Origin: Streptomyces sp. CB02414
GTDB lineage: Bacteria; Actinomycetota; Actinomycetes; Streptomycetales; Streptomycetaceae
Reading direction: 5' to 3'
Length of the DNA: 64,000 bases
Assembly (NCBI RefSeq): GCF_001905385.1
Contig: NZ_LIPF01000017.1
Location: 1-64,000, forward strand
Positions 1 through 8,200 of the stretch are shown in pieces; within the stretch, counting starts at the first letter, position 1, and each line of letters starts with the position of its first letter. A program made the position numbers and the translations under genes. Below the pieces are notes generated by a model that had not been told where the DNA came from, searched no databases, and saw only the letters and a program-made list of their open reading frames with translations.

Positions 1-173
1 TCGCCGCCCTCCAGGGCCAACCCGAGGGCCTGGCGCTCAAGGAGATCCGCGCCGCCGTCGGCTGCGGCACCGAGGGCGGCCCCGCCACCCGCAGCGTGAA
101 CAACGAGGTCAGCACGCTCGCCGCCGAGGGCGAACTCGTCGCGCTCGGCAGGGGCGTCTACCGCCTGCCCTGA
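1..173 (+). CDS. C-terminal end of a probable winged-helix DNA-binding protein (5' truncated)
   Basis: Only the last 56 codons are in the window, read from base 3 to a TGA at 171-173. They encode a small-residue linker, a helix (ALKEIRAAVGCG), a helix rich in N, E and S, and a closing strand (GRGVYRLP). That is the shape of the recognition helix and wing of a winged-helix domain, as found at the C-terminus of many Streptomyces plasmid and phage proteins. The N-terminus and any catalytic domain lie outside, so nothing more can be said about function. A strong hairpin 14 bases after the stop ends the transcript. Confidence 0.55.
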   Translation, partial: AALQGQPEGLALKEIRAAVGCGTEGGPATRSVNNEVSTLAAEGELVALGRGVYRLP

Positions 174-186
174 CCCGCCCCAAAAC

Positions 187-230
187 GGCAGGGGACCGGC
201 TACTCCGTCAAGACCGGCCGGTCCCCTGCC
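187..230. terminator. Hairpin terminator after the truncated gene
   Basis: Perfect 14-bp stem, GGCAGGGGACCGGC at 187-200 and its complement at 217-230, with a 16-base loop. It lies between the stop of the truncated gene and the start of the next plus-strand gene. There is no T-tract, as is usual for Streptomyces terminators. Confidence 0.65.
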
Positions 231-262
231 CACTCCCCTGACGCATCGAAGGAGCCACCCCA

Positions 263-763
263 GTGAACCACCCCGACCGCCCCGCCGGCCGCGCGCTCAG
301 CGAAGCCGAAGCTGAGGCCGAAGCCGCTCGCCTTCTCGCCGAGGCCTACAGCACCAACTCCCCCGTCGCCACGCGGCACAAGGACATGACGCCGGTCCCC
401 GCCGTCGGGACCGCCCCGCCCGAGCCGCAGCCCGGCCGGGCCGCCATGAGCCAGCGCACCACCGATGCCAGCGTCCTCATGCTCGCCGGTGCGGGTTCCG
501 TGTCCATGGTCAGCGTGTCCGCCGGAATCCTGATGTACCTGTCCCAGTACGCCGACCCCGTCGTCTGCGGCATCGTCCTCGGTGCCCCCACGGTCGTCGT
601 CCTCGCCCTCTGCCGCCTCGTCCGCCGGGCCAAGGAAGCCGTGCAGGCCGCCCCGCCCGTCGTCCACCACCACTACGAGGGCACGGTCGTCCAGGACAAC
701 ACCGAGATCACCACCCACACCCGCGGCGTCATCGCCCGCACCCACAACCGGTTCGAAGGCTGA
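263..763 (+). CDS. Small two-segment membrane protein
   Basis: 166 residues from GTG, with GAAGGAG 8 bases upstream. The first 65 residues are soluble and Ala/Glu-rich (an EAEAEAEAARLLAEA helix, then a Pro-rich stretch). Two hydrophobic segments follow at about 69-93 (VLMLAGAGSVSMVSVSAGIL) and 99-120 (VVCGIVLGAPTVVVLALCRL). A basic patch RRAKEA and a His-rich cytoplasmic tail (VVHHHYEGTVVQDNTEITTH) end the protein. The layout resembles the small Spd-type membrane proteins of Streptomyces conjugative elements, but no family signature is certain. It opens a run of five closely spaced small genes that stops at the terminator at 2372. Confidence 0.75.
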   Translation: MNHPDRPAGRALSEAEAEAEAARLLAEAYSTNSPVATRHKDMTPVPAVGTAPPEPQPGRAAMSQRTTDASVLMLAGAGSVSMVSVSAGILMYLSQYADPVVCGIVLGAPTVVVLALCRLVRRAKEAVQAAPPVVHHHYEGTVVQDNTEITTHTRGVIARTHNRFEG

Positions 764-775
764 GAGGGAACGATC

Positions 776-1114
776 GTGAAGCGACCCGACAACGTCCTGG
801 CCGCCGTCCTCGAAACGCACGGCGGGCACTGCGCCTGTCAGGGCGCCTGCGGCAAGACGCACACCGGCGACGGCGAACGCTGCAACGCCGCGAGCAGCGG
901 GAAGAACAAGCCCCTGCTGGCCGCCCCGCAGACCCCGCACGCCACGGACGTGCAGAACGCGGCCGCGCCGCTGGAGGAGCTGCGGCCCTGGTGCTGGCCC
1001 TGCTGGCGGGACGCGCTCGCCGCCGAGCGGGCCCGCGCCAACGATCGCCGCACGCAGGAACTGACGGAGATGCAGATCGGCCTGTTCGACGTCGACACCA
1101 ACGCCGCGGCGTAA
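776..1114 (+). CDS. Small Cys/His-rich protein with a C-terminal QIGLF motif
   Basis: 112 residues from GTG, preceded by GAGAGGGA. The N-terminus carries a dense metal-binding-like cluster (HGGHCACQGACGKTH) plus a further Cys, and CWPCW occurs near residue 80. Together these suggest a zinc-binding nuclease-associated or treble-clef-like domain, similar to small HNH-like cassette proteins, but no HNH core is visible. The C-terminus reads TEMQIGLFDVDTNAAA; QIGLF fits the sliding-clamp-binding pentapeptide consensus. It lies 12 bases after the membrane-protein gene, so the two are probably cotranscribed. Function unknown. Confidence 0.7.
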   Translation: MKRPDNVLAAVLETHGGHCACQGACGKTHTGDGERCNAASSGKNKPLLAAPQTPHATDVQNAAAPLEELRPWCWPCWRDALAAERARANDRRTQELTEMQIGLFDVDTNAAA

Positions 1115-1238
1115 CGCCCGGCCCGGGTCAAGCGCAACGTCGGCTGACCACCGACGCGGGAGCGGCCGGACTTCTGGCCGGATGCACGGCCGCCCCCGCA
1201 CTCCCCGTCCAGCTCAACAACCGAGGAGAAGCCTCAGT

Positions 1239-1748
1239 ATGAACCGCAACCGCGCCGCCCACTTTGCCGCCGCCTACGCCCTCTTCCGCATGGCGGCGGA
1301 CTACGCCGACCACTGGGGGCAGTCCGACTTCGACGCTCAGTGCAAGGGCGCCACCGACGAAGCGCCCGTCACCTACAAGCACGAGGACACCGGCAAGGAG
1401 ACCGTCGTCGGCACCAAGGGCGGCCGCGCCGCGTGCACCCGCCACGTCATCAACTACACCGCCACCCAGGGCATCGTCCTCGTCGTTGGCTCCCGACTCC
1501 TCGGAGTCCGCCTCAACCCCGCAGCCGTCGCCGGCGCTCTCGCGCTCTCCGGCCTGACCCACTACGCCGCCGACCGCCGAGTGCCCAACGGACTCCTTCA
1601 CCGACTCGCCAAGGCCAGCGGCAAGGAGCGGTTCTACAAGCTCGCCGACCACGGAATGAACGGCGCCTACTGCCTCGATCAGAGCTGGCACCACTCGTTC
1701 GAAACCTTCGCCGCGGCGCTCGCCTCCCTCGGGTCCTCGACCCGCTAA
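1239..1748 (+). CDS. Membrane protein of the common actinobacterial element type (DUF3307-like)
   Basis: 169 residues. I chose ATG 1239 because GAGGAGA lies 9 bases upstream; the longer upstream reading has no ribosome site. The family pattern, familiar from Streptomyces mobile elements, is an N-terminal FAAAYALFRMAADYADHWGQ, a hydrophobic segment (GIVLVVGSRLLGV), then ALALSGLTHYAADRR and a C-terminal SWHHSFETFAAALAS. Histidines and Asp/Arg inside the hydrophobic segments (DHW, THYAADRR, SWHH) are conserved features of the type. Role unknown; probably membrane embedded. Separated by only about 120 bases from the gene before it. Confidence 0.75.
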   Translation: MNRNRAAHFAAAYALFRMAADYADHWGQSDFDAQCKGATDEAPVTYKHEDTGKETVVGTKGGRAACTRHVINYTATQGIVLVVGSRLLGVRLNPAAVAGALALSGLTHYAADRRVPNGLLHRLAKASGKERFYKLADHGMNGAYCLDQSWHHSFETFAAALASLGSSTR

Positions 1749-1794
1749 TCCGAACCCCAGACCGCCATCGACCGGACCAAGGAGACTGCACCGC

Positions 1795-2106
1795 ATGACA
1801 ACCGCAGAACTGAACCCCGTTGACGCCGCCCGCCAGGCTGGACGTTGGGTGGTCGGCACCTTCTACGGGCATCACGACGACACCAAGGTCGTTGCCGTCG
1901 CCATCCGCGACGACTCCGCCTCGCTCCCGTACGGCTGGGAATGCTCCTGCGGGATGGGGCAGCGCTTCCCCAGCGAGGACGGCGTGTGGCGCAGCGCCTG
2001 GCGCCACGTCCACCCGCCCCGCTGGCGCGCATGGGCCCGGCGCATGCCGATCCTGGGTCGTCTCGTCCAGCCCACGGCGCGTCTCCAGCACCCCGAGAGG
2101 GCCTGA
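1795..2106 (+). CDS. Small hypothetical protein, element operon
   Basis: 103 residues from ATG, with AAGGAG 9 bases upstream. Two cysteines in WECSCGMGQRF and the aromatic run WRSAWRHVHPPRWRAWARR give a basic, Trp-rich C-terminal half. No catalytic motif is recognisable. A single Cys-x-Cys pair is too little to claim a zinc finger. It ends 3 bases before the next start and is probably translated with it. Confidence 0.65.
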   Translation: MTTAELNPVDAARQAGRWVVGTFYGHHDDTKVVAVAIRDDSASLPYGWECSCGMGQRFPSEDGVWRSAWRHVHPPRWRAWARRMPILGRLVQPTARLQHPERA

Positions 2107-2109
2107 CCG

Positions 2110-2367
2110 GTGACCGGCCGCGCGGTGCCCGCCGACTTGTACGCCGCGCTGCAAGCCTGCTTCCCGCACGGGGGACTGCCCGGCTGGCTCACTGCCGCCG
2201 GCTCTCGCTGCGGCACCGGAGTCGCTCCGACCCCGGTCGACGGCGCCGACCGGGCGAGTGAACTCGCCGACCTGGTCGCCCTCGCCCTGTGGGAACTCCT
2301 TCAGGACCCCAGCGACGATCCGTTCACCAAGCTGTTCACCGCGGCCTGCGCACGGCACCTGAGCTGA
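2110..2367 (+). CDS. Small hypothetical protein, last gene of the first operon
   Basis: 85 residues from GTG, 3 bases after the preceding stop, with purine-rich GAGAGGG upstream inside that gene. Leu/Ala-rich, probably all alpha (ELADLVALALWELLQDP). It contains a two-Cys pattern (QACFPHGG, SRCGTG) but no recognisable domain. The strong bidirectional terminator starts 4 bases after its stop, which closes this plus-strand operon. Confidence 0.65.
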   Translation: MTGRAVPADLYAALQACFPHGGLPGWLTAAGSRCGTGVAPTPVDGADRASELADLVALALWELLQDPSDDPFTKLFTAACARHLS

Positions 2368-2371
2368 CAAC

Positions 2372-2409
2372 AAGAAGCGGGCCCCGTCCTCGGACGGGGC
2401 CCGCTTCTT
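2372..2409. terminator. Bidirectional terminator between convergent genes
   Basis: Perfect 18-bp stem: AAGAAGCGGGCCCCGTCC at 2372-2389 and its complement at 2392-2409. The loop is minimal, so it opens to a tetraloop in practice. The A-rich start and T-rich end give each strand a U-tract, serving both the plus operon ending at 2367 and the minus gene ending at 2423. Confidence 0.85.
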
Positions 2410-2422
2410 TGCGTTCAGGGGT

Positions 2423-3322
2423 CTACGCTGCCGCAGCTTCGCCTTCGGGGCTCTCCTCGGCGGCTTCGGTCGCGTCAGTGGCCCCGCCTTCAAGCTCAGT
2501 CTCGGCGTCGGGCTCGCTCTCCAGGAACGTGACCTTCACCCCGCTGACCGAGGACAGGACCTCGATCAGGGACTTCACCGCAGTGCGGGCGCGCTTAGGG
2601 TCGTGCGCCAGCGCGGCCTGGACGGTGCCCGTGTCGAAGGTCTTCGCGGCCTTCGACAGGGCTCGAACGGCCTTCGCGGGGTCGGTGGCTGGAGTTGAGG
2701 GTGTCCCGGCCTCCAGAGACGCGAGGTAGGCGATCACCGCATCCTCGGTCTTCCCCTTCTGCCCGGCAGCGGCCTTCGGGAGGGCCTCCACGGCGCCCTG
2801 GACGAGTGCGGCGGTGACGCTTGAGCCCTTGACCTTAACGAGCCCCAGGTACAGGTAGACGGCCGCCTGGACGCCGTGCTCCTCGACCAGTGGCACCAAC
2901 GCCCACGCGTGTCCGTACCCCAGCTTCGTAGAAACAATTGTTTCCAAACCACCTCCTGGCCTGGCCTGGAACAGTGCTTCGGCTACGCGCCAAGTGCGGA
3001 TCAGCTTGCCCGCGTACTGCGGGGTGATGTCCCACCTGGCCTGGGTGTACTCCTCGAAGGTCTCGAACTGCGCCCGGTAGAGGCGGGCGTCCCGCACAAC
3101 TTGGAGTGCCTTACCTGCGGCCCAAAAGGCGAAGCGCAGATTCTCGATGGCGCTCTCGCACTTGACCAACATGTCCTGCTCCTGCGCGATGAGCGCCGGA
3201 GTGTCGGTGAGCTGTTTCGTTGGGAGCTTCGCGGAGTCGCCGAGTGCGCGTGCCAACTCGATGGCGTTGTCCGGACGCCCCGGGGCGGCAGGAGCGCCGC
3301 CCACATTGATCGCCTTACCCAT
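2423..3322 (-). CDS. Partner protein of ParA (ParB-position DNA-binding protein)
   Basis: 299 residues from ATG 3322, which shares one base with the parA stop (TGATG), so translation is coupled. It is not a canonical ParB: no GERR-type CTPase motif is visible. About residues 75-115 (FETFEEYTQARWDITPQYAG, then KLIRTWRVAEAL) have the look of the HTH segment found in phage and plasmid proteins that recognise inverted repeats. Residues 120-190 are helical; the tail is Ala/Glu/Asp-rich and acidic. Position after parA argues that it is the DNA-binding adaptor of the partition system. The gene contains one copy (2928-2947) of a 20-bp dyad whose second copy lies upstream of parA. It could instead be an unrelated gene coupled to parA. 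Confidence 0.6.
   Translation of the reverse strand: MGKAINVGGAPAAPGRPDNAIELARALGDSAKLPTKQLTDTPALIAQEQDMLVKCESAIENLRFAFWAAGKALQVVRDARLYRAQFETFEEYTQARWDITPQYAGKLIRTWRVAEALFQARPGGGLETIVSTKLGYGHAWALVPLVEEHGVQAAVYLYLGLVKVKGSSVTAALVQGAVEALPKAAAGQKGKTEDAVIAYLASLEAGTPSTPATDPAKAVRALSKAAKTFDTGTVQAALAHDPKRARTAVKSLIEVLSSVSGVKVTFLESEPDAETELEGGATDATEAAEESPEGEAAAA
2928..2947 (+). promoter_or_regulatory. Candidate parS/operator dyad, copy 1 (inside the ParA-partner gene)
   Basis: GTAGAAACAATTGTTTCCAA; the core GAAACAATTGTTTC (2931-2944) is a perfect 14-bp palindrome, strikingly AT-rich for this DNA. It matches the inverted copy at 4246-4265 at 19 of 20 positions. Confidence 0.5.
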
Positions 3323-4110
3323 CAGAGCATCTGCTCCATCGTCAGGGCCACGCGCATGAAGTCCTCACGCGCCTTGAGGGCCGTACCCGACATCTTGTAC
3401 TCGGTGACCAGAGTGCCGTTCTCGTAGGCGTGCTCGTGGATGGTGTACCGGCGGATCGGGTCGGCGACCCGCGGATAGTTCCGCTCGTCAATCCATGCCT
3501 TGACCTTGTTGAGCTGCGTCTCGAACTTGTCCTTGCCGGGATCATGCATGTTGATCACGACCAGGAAGGGGATGCCGCGCGGCTTGAGTACGCGCTCGAT
3601 CGTGTACTCGCACTCATCCCAGGTGATCTTTGACGGGGTGATCGGGACGATCGCCAAGTCGGCGACCTCCAGCACCTCGCGCAGCGCGTCGGCTGTCCGG
3701 CTTTCGCCGAGCGGATCGGCTCCCCACTCGGCGTCAGGGTCGACGTCCAGGAAGCCGGGGGTGTCAACGATGATCCGACGCCGGTCGGGATCGTTGATGA
3801 TGCCGGGCAAGATGTGCAGCTTCGACTTGGTGACGACGAAGTCGAAGGGGAGGGCCTCCTCTCGTACGCCTGCGCACCACTTCTCCAGGGTGCCCTGGAC
3901 GTCGATGCCGGCCGCGACGACGGGAGCGCCTGCGGACTCGTCCGCGTTGGACATCACCGCCGATCGGCCCGCGCACGCGGCGGTGTTGACGGCGATGGTG
4001 GACTTGCCCGCGCCGCCCTTCTGCTGGATGACGACGATCACTTTCGCCGTTCTGGCGACAGCGTCAGCGGCCGTGTCGATGGCCGTTGACAGGGCTGTGG
4101 GTGTACTCAT
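3322..4110 (-). CDS. parA: ParA-type partition ATPase
   Basis: 262 residues. ATG 4110 has GGAAGG upstream and places the P-loop at residues 31-38 (KGGAGKST), the deviant Walker A of ParA/MinD ATPases. Later motifs fit: the region around NADESAGAPVV replaces the usual switch, IIVDTPGFLDVD is Walker A' (ending in DxxG-type hydrophobics), and ADLAIVPITPSKITWD is the post-Walker-B strand. At 262 residues it matches small plasmid ParAs without an N-terminal HTH. It should bind the nucleoid and move the plasmid or ICE through its partner, encoded immediately downstream. The 157 bases upstream contain the second dyad copy, close enough to act as operator and centromere. Confidence 0.85.
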   Translation of the reverse strand: MSTPTALSTAIDTAADAVARTAKVIVVIQQKGGAGKSTIAVNTAACAGRSAVMSNADESAGAPVVAAGIDVQGTLEKWCAGVREEALPFDFVVTKSKLHILPGIINDPDRRRIIVDTPGFLDVDPDAEWGADPLGESRTADALREVLEVADLAIVPITPSKITWDECEYTIERVLKPRGIPFLVVINMHDPGKDKFETQLNKVKAWIDERNYPRVADPIRRYTIHEHAYENGTLVTEYKMSGTALKAREDFMRVALTMEQML

Positions 4111-4245
4111 TCCGAGGCCTTCCGTTGATTTCACCGCGCGAGAGGCGGTTACTCGGATCGCGCACAGCTTGCCAGACGTTTGGGGTGTCGATGTGCATCG
4201 CGGCATGCCGAAAAGAGCAATGGTGTTCGAGTGAAATCGAACGAC

Positions 4246-4265
4246 TTGGAAACAGTTGTTTCTAC
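4246..4265 (-). promoter_or_regulatory. Candidate parS/operator dyad, copy 2 (upstream of parA)
   Basis: TTGGAAACAGTTGTTTCTAC; its reverse complement matches copy 1 at 19 of 20 bases. It lies just beyond the stop of the upstream gene and 135 bases before the parA start, where an autoregulatory partition site would be expected. Confidence 0.5.
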
Positions 4266-4267
4266 TC

Positions 4268-4975
4268 TCAAGCCTGTTCGGGGATTTCGGGCTGACTCGC
4301 TCCCGCTGCTCGGTCGATCGCGGCGCGGAGTAGGTCGCCGGTGGTGAGTACCTTGGCGCGGAGGCGGTCGCGGATCTCCAGTGCGGACTGCGGTGCGGAC
4401 GGTCGTCCGGCTGCGGCCGTGAGGGCGAGTTCGGCGGGGATGCCGTCGCGTTCGGCTTCGCGGAGGGCGACCTCGACCCCGTCGCCCCATCGGTCTGCCC
4501 AGTCCTGGAGTGCTTCGACGGCCTCCTTGCTGGTCCAGTACGCGGCGCGGCGGACGGTGTCACCGAGCTTGTACGGCAGGTTCACCGACACGCGATGGGT
4601 GTAGCCGCCGTCCCCCATGGGTGCACTCGGCGGGGTGCCCCACGGGCGGCCCGGCGCCTCCAGCTCGCCTTCCGGGGGCTTGGGCCACTCGCGGTCCATG
4701 CCGCGGGCGCGCAGCTCCTCGCGTACGGCGCGGGTCGCGATGTCGTCCCGGGTGCCGCCGAACTCGCCGGCGCGTCGCATCCGGGCAACCCGGGCCCGGA
4801 TGTCGCGTCGGACGGCGGCTGCCTCTCGCCGCGACATGCCGGGCACGATCAGCTCCCGTCGGCGTGTGGCGATCCACTCCTCCTCGCGGTCCCGTTCGTC
4901 CTTGCGGCGCGCGTTGAGCGCCTTCAAGGCGTCCTCGGTCACCGCCACGTGGAACTTCATCTTCACCGTCGCCAT
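4268..4975 (-). CDS. Hypothetical basic helical protein upstream of parA
   Basis: 235 residues from ATG 4975. The upstream bases lack a purine-rich ribosome site, so this start is uncertain; in-frame ATG 4960 is an alternative. The N-terminus (KMKFHVAVTEDALKALNARR) resembles a ribbon-helix-helix start. A long charged helix follows (residues 20-75, RREAAAVRRDIRARVARMRR), then a Gly/Pro linker, and RVSVNLPYKLGDTVRRAAYW near residue 130, a second RHH-like strand-helix, suggesting a two-module DNA-binding protein. Located before parA and separated from it by the 20-bp dyad, it may belong to the same maintenance operon. Upstream, TTATCTGGC resembles half of a dyad seen twice near 42.4 and 43.5 kb. 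Confidence 0.6.
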   Translation of the reverse strand: MATVKMKFHVAVTEDALKALNARRKDERDREEEWIATRRRELIVPGMSRREAAAVRRDIRARVARMRRAGEFGGTRDDIATRAVREELRARGMDREWPKPPEGELEAPGRPWGTPPSAPMGDGGYTHRVSVNLPYKLGDTVRRAAYWTSKEAVEALQDWADRWGDGVEVALREAERDGIPAELALTAAAGRPSAPQSALEIRDRLRAKVLTTGDLLRAAIDRAAGASQPEIPEQA

Positions 4976-5225
4976 GGAGGAAATGTAGCCAGATAATTGG
5001 AGGCGTACCGCTGCCGCTGGAACGCGGGGTGCCGTGAGGCAACCACCGGTGCGGCAGGGGAAATCCGCTGTTGGTGAGTCGTAGGGTCAAAGAGGATGGA
5101 TCATGTCCGGCCGCTCTTGAGCATCCGGGCGAGGCCGGGGGGCGCCCCTGGCCCCGTCCGTGGTGACAGTGCGCCGGGCCGGGTCCATGGCCTGTGCCCT
5201 ACCAGCACCACGGGGGAGTACGCGT
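4976..5225. other. Divergent intergenic region upstream of the giant gene
   Basis: 250 bases between divergent genes. It holds TTATCTGGC (on the minus strand, 9-17 bases from the 4975 start) and the ribosome site GGGGGAG at 5211-5217 for the giant gene. No clear -35/-10 pair or long dyad was found. Confidence 0.4.
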
Positions 5226-8200
5226 ATGAGCATTGGGGGAGTGGAGCCGCCGCTCCACGAGGACGAGGAGAACCGCAGTGACGCAGCTCAGCAGGCACGG
5301 GCAGACGGCTCGGGAGTATTGGGAGACGTACCGGCCGCAGGCCCTGGAGTCGCTGGGGGGCCCGGAGCAGCAGGCGGCGTTCTTCCAGGAGCTGGACCTG
5401 CGGGTGGCGGAGAAGATCGGGCAGACGACGACCGAACTCCTCCAGAAGCTGCCGATGGAGCAGCGCGCGGCGGCCCGGCGGGCGACCCGGTCGCAGGCGC
5501 AAGAGCTGGTGTACGCGGAGGAGATCTGGCTGGAGAAGGAGCCGGGGACGGAGCACCGGGAGATGTAGCTCCTCCTCGCTTCCGGCCGGAGGGGCAGCGG
5601 GACCTCGCCCCTGCGGGGCAGGGGGAGCGGGCCCGCGCCAACCTCGCGGCCCTGGAGACGCTGCGCGTCCTGGAGCGCGAGCAGCGAGCGGCCACCGAGG
5701 AGGAACAGCGGACGCTCGCGCGCTGGTCCGGTTGGGGCGCCCTGCCCGTCATCTTCAACCCGCGGCCGGCGCGTGCGGCGTTCGACGCGGATGAGCCCTT
5801 CGAGCGGGCCGTAGCGCGCTGGGACGCGGTCAGTGACCTGCGCGAGCAGATCCGGGAACTCCTCTCCGAGGACGAGTGGGCGGCGGCCCGGCGCAACACG
5901 ATCAACGCGCACTACACCGACGCCGACCTGGTCCGTTCGATCTGGGGCGCGGTCCGCGGGCTGGGCTTCACCGGCGGCCGCGTCCTCGAACCCGGCAGCG
6001 GCAGCGGCAACTTCATCGGCTTCGCGCCGATCCTGACCTCGACCCCGGTGCAGATGACCGGTGTGGAGGTCGAGCCGACCACCGCAGCGATTGCCCGCCA
6101 CCTGTACCCGGATGCCGAGATCATCACCAGCGGCCTGGAAGAGGTCCCGCTCGCCGACGGCGGGTTCGACGGCGTCGTCGGCAACGTGCCCTTCGGCCGC
6201 TACAAGCGGTTCGACAAGGTCCACAACGCCGACCTGTCGCTCTCCGTCCACGACCACTTCGTGCTGAAGTCGCTGTACGCCACCCGGCCGGGCGGCGTCG
6301 TCGCGCTCATCACCTCGCGCTACACCATGGACGCGGAGAAGCCGGACGCGCGTGAGCGCATGTACCAGCTCGGCGACCTGGTCGGCGCGGTCCGTCTGCC
6401 CGCCCGGGCCCACGCGGCGGCGGCCGGGACGGACGTCGTCACCGACGTGCTGTTCCTGCGGCGCCGGATGCCCGGCGAGGAACCGGGGGACAAGGCGTGG
6501 CTGACCTCCCGCAAGCGGGTGCTGCCCGGCCACGACGATGAACTCGCGGTGAACTCCTACTTCGACGCGCACCCCGAGTACGTGCTCGGCGAGCTGCGCG
6601 CGGGCTCCCGGGAGTGGGGGCCGGAGGTCACCGTCGTCGGCCGTACCGACCAGGCGCCGGCGGAGTCCCTGGCGGCCGCGGCCGCCGCCATCGCGGTGGA
6701 GGCCCGGGCCGCCGGGCTCACCGCGGCCGCCGACCAGCGCGCCGAGCCGGTGCAGACGATCGTCACCGGCGGCACCGAGGGAGCGCTCGGGCTGGACACC
6801 GAGGGCAACCCCACGATCATCGACGGCGGCCGCCCGGTCCCGCTGGAGATCCACCCCGACCAGCGCGACCAGCTTGTCCAGCTCATCCGTCTCAAGGGCC
6901 TGACCCTGAAGCTGTACGAGACGGAGGCGGACACCCCCGAGCCGGGGGAGACTCCGCAGCTCGCGGCGCTCCGCGCGGAGCTGCGGGTGGCGTGGCGGGA
7001 CTACCGCAAGAAGCACCCGCCGCTGACCAAGCCGCGCCAGCACTACGTCTTCACGCCTCCCGAGGCCCGCGAGCAGGCCAAGGCGCAGGGCCTGAAGGAA
7101 GTCCCGGCCGCGTGGAAGCAGCGCACCGCGTTCGCCTGGATTGACGACGATCCCGACGCCTCGCTGCTGTTCGGCCTGGAGGAGTGGGACGAACGCACGG
7201 GCAAGGGCACCGAGCAGAAGGTGCTGCTGACCCGCGTCCTGGAGCCGCGCATCCTGCCGGCCCGGGCCAACAGCCACGAGGACGCCATCGCCCTGGCGAT
7301 GGAGTACGACGGCGGGCGCCTGGACATGAGCCGGGTCGCCAGCCTCCTGGGGCTGGACGAGGAGAGCGCGGCCGCGCAGTGTGCGGACGCCGGGCTCGCC
7401 TACCGCGACCCGCTCCAGGACGACGCGTGGGAGCCCCGGCACCGCTACCTGTCCGGCAACGTGCGCGCCAAGCTCGCGGCCGCCCGGGAGCGGGCCGCCG
7501 AGGACCCGACGTTCCAGGGCAACGTCTCCGCCCTGGAGCGGGTCCAGCCCGCCGACCTGGCGCCCTCCGAGATCAAGGCGAAGATCGGCGCCCCGTGGAT
7601 TCCGGTCGAGACCTACAACGACTTCCTCGCCCATCTGGGCTTCGAGGACGCCAGCGTGCTGCACGCGGGCGGCACCGTGTGGGAGGTCCGCGGCGCGAAG
7701 AACGGGGACCTGGCGCGCACCGAGTGGGGCACCAGCTCCCGGCCGACGCAGGACCTGTTCACCGCGCTGCTGCGGCAGGCCGACTCGACCATCCAGGTCA
7801 CCTACCGCGACAACGAGGGCCGGACCTACGTCGATAAGGCCGCCACGGACGAGGCGCAGGAGAAGGCCCGGCTGATCGCGGAGGCCTTCGAGGACTGGGT
7901 GTGGGCCGACGAGACCCGCGCGGCCAACCTCGCGAAGATCTACAACGAGCAGTTCAACAACCTGGTGCTGCCCGAGTATTCGGGCTCCGCGCTGACCCTT
8001 CCCGGCCTGATCAGCGGCTGGAACATGAAGGAGCACCAGAACGCCGCGATCCGTCGGATCGTCAACGAGCCGACGGCGCTGCTCGCGCACGTCGTCGGCG
8101 CGGGCAAGACGGCGACCATGGCCGCCGGCGCGATGGAACTGCGCCGCACCGGCCTGGCGAAGAAGCCGTGCCTGATCGTGCCGAACCACATGCTCAAGCA

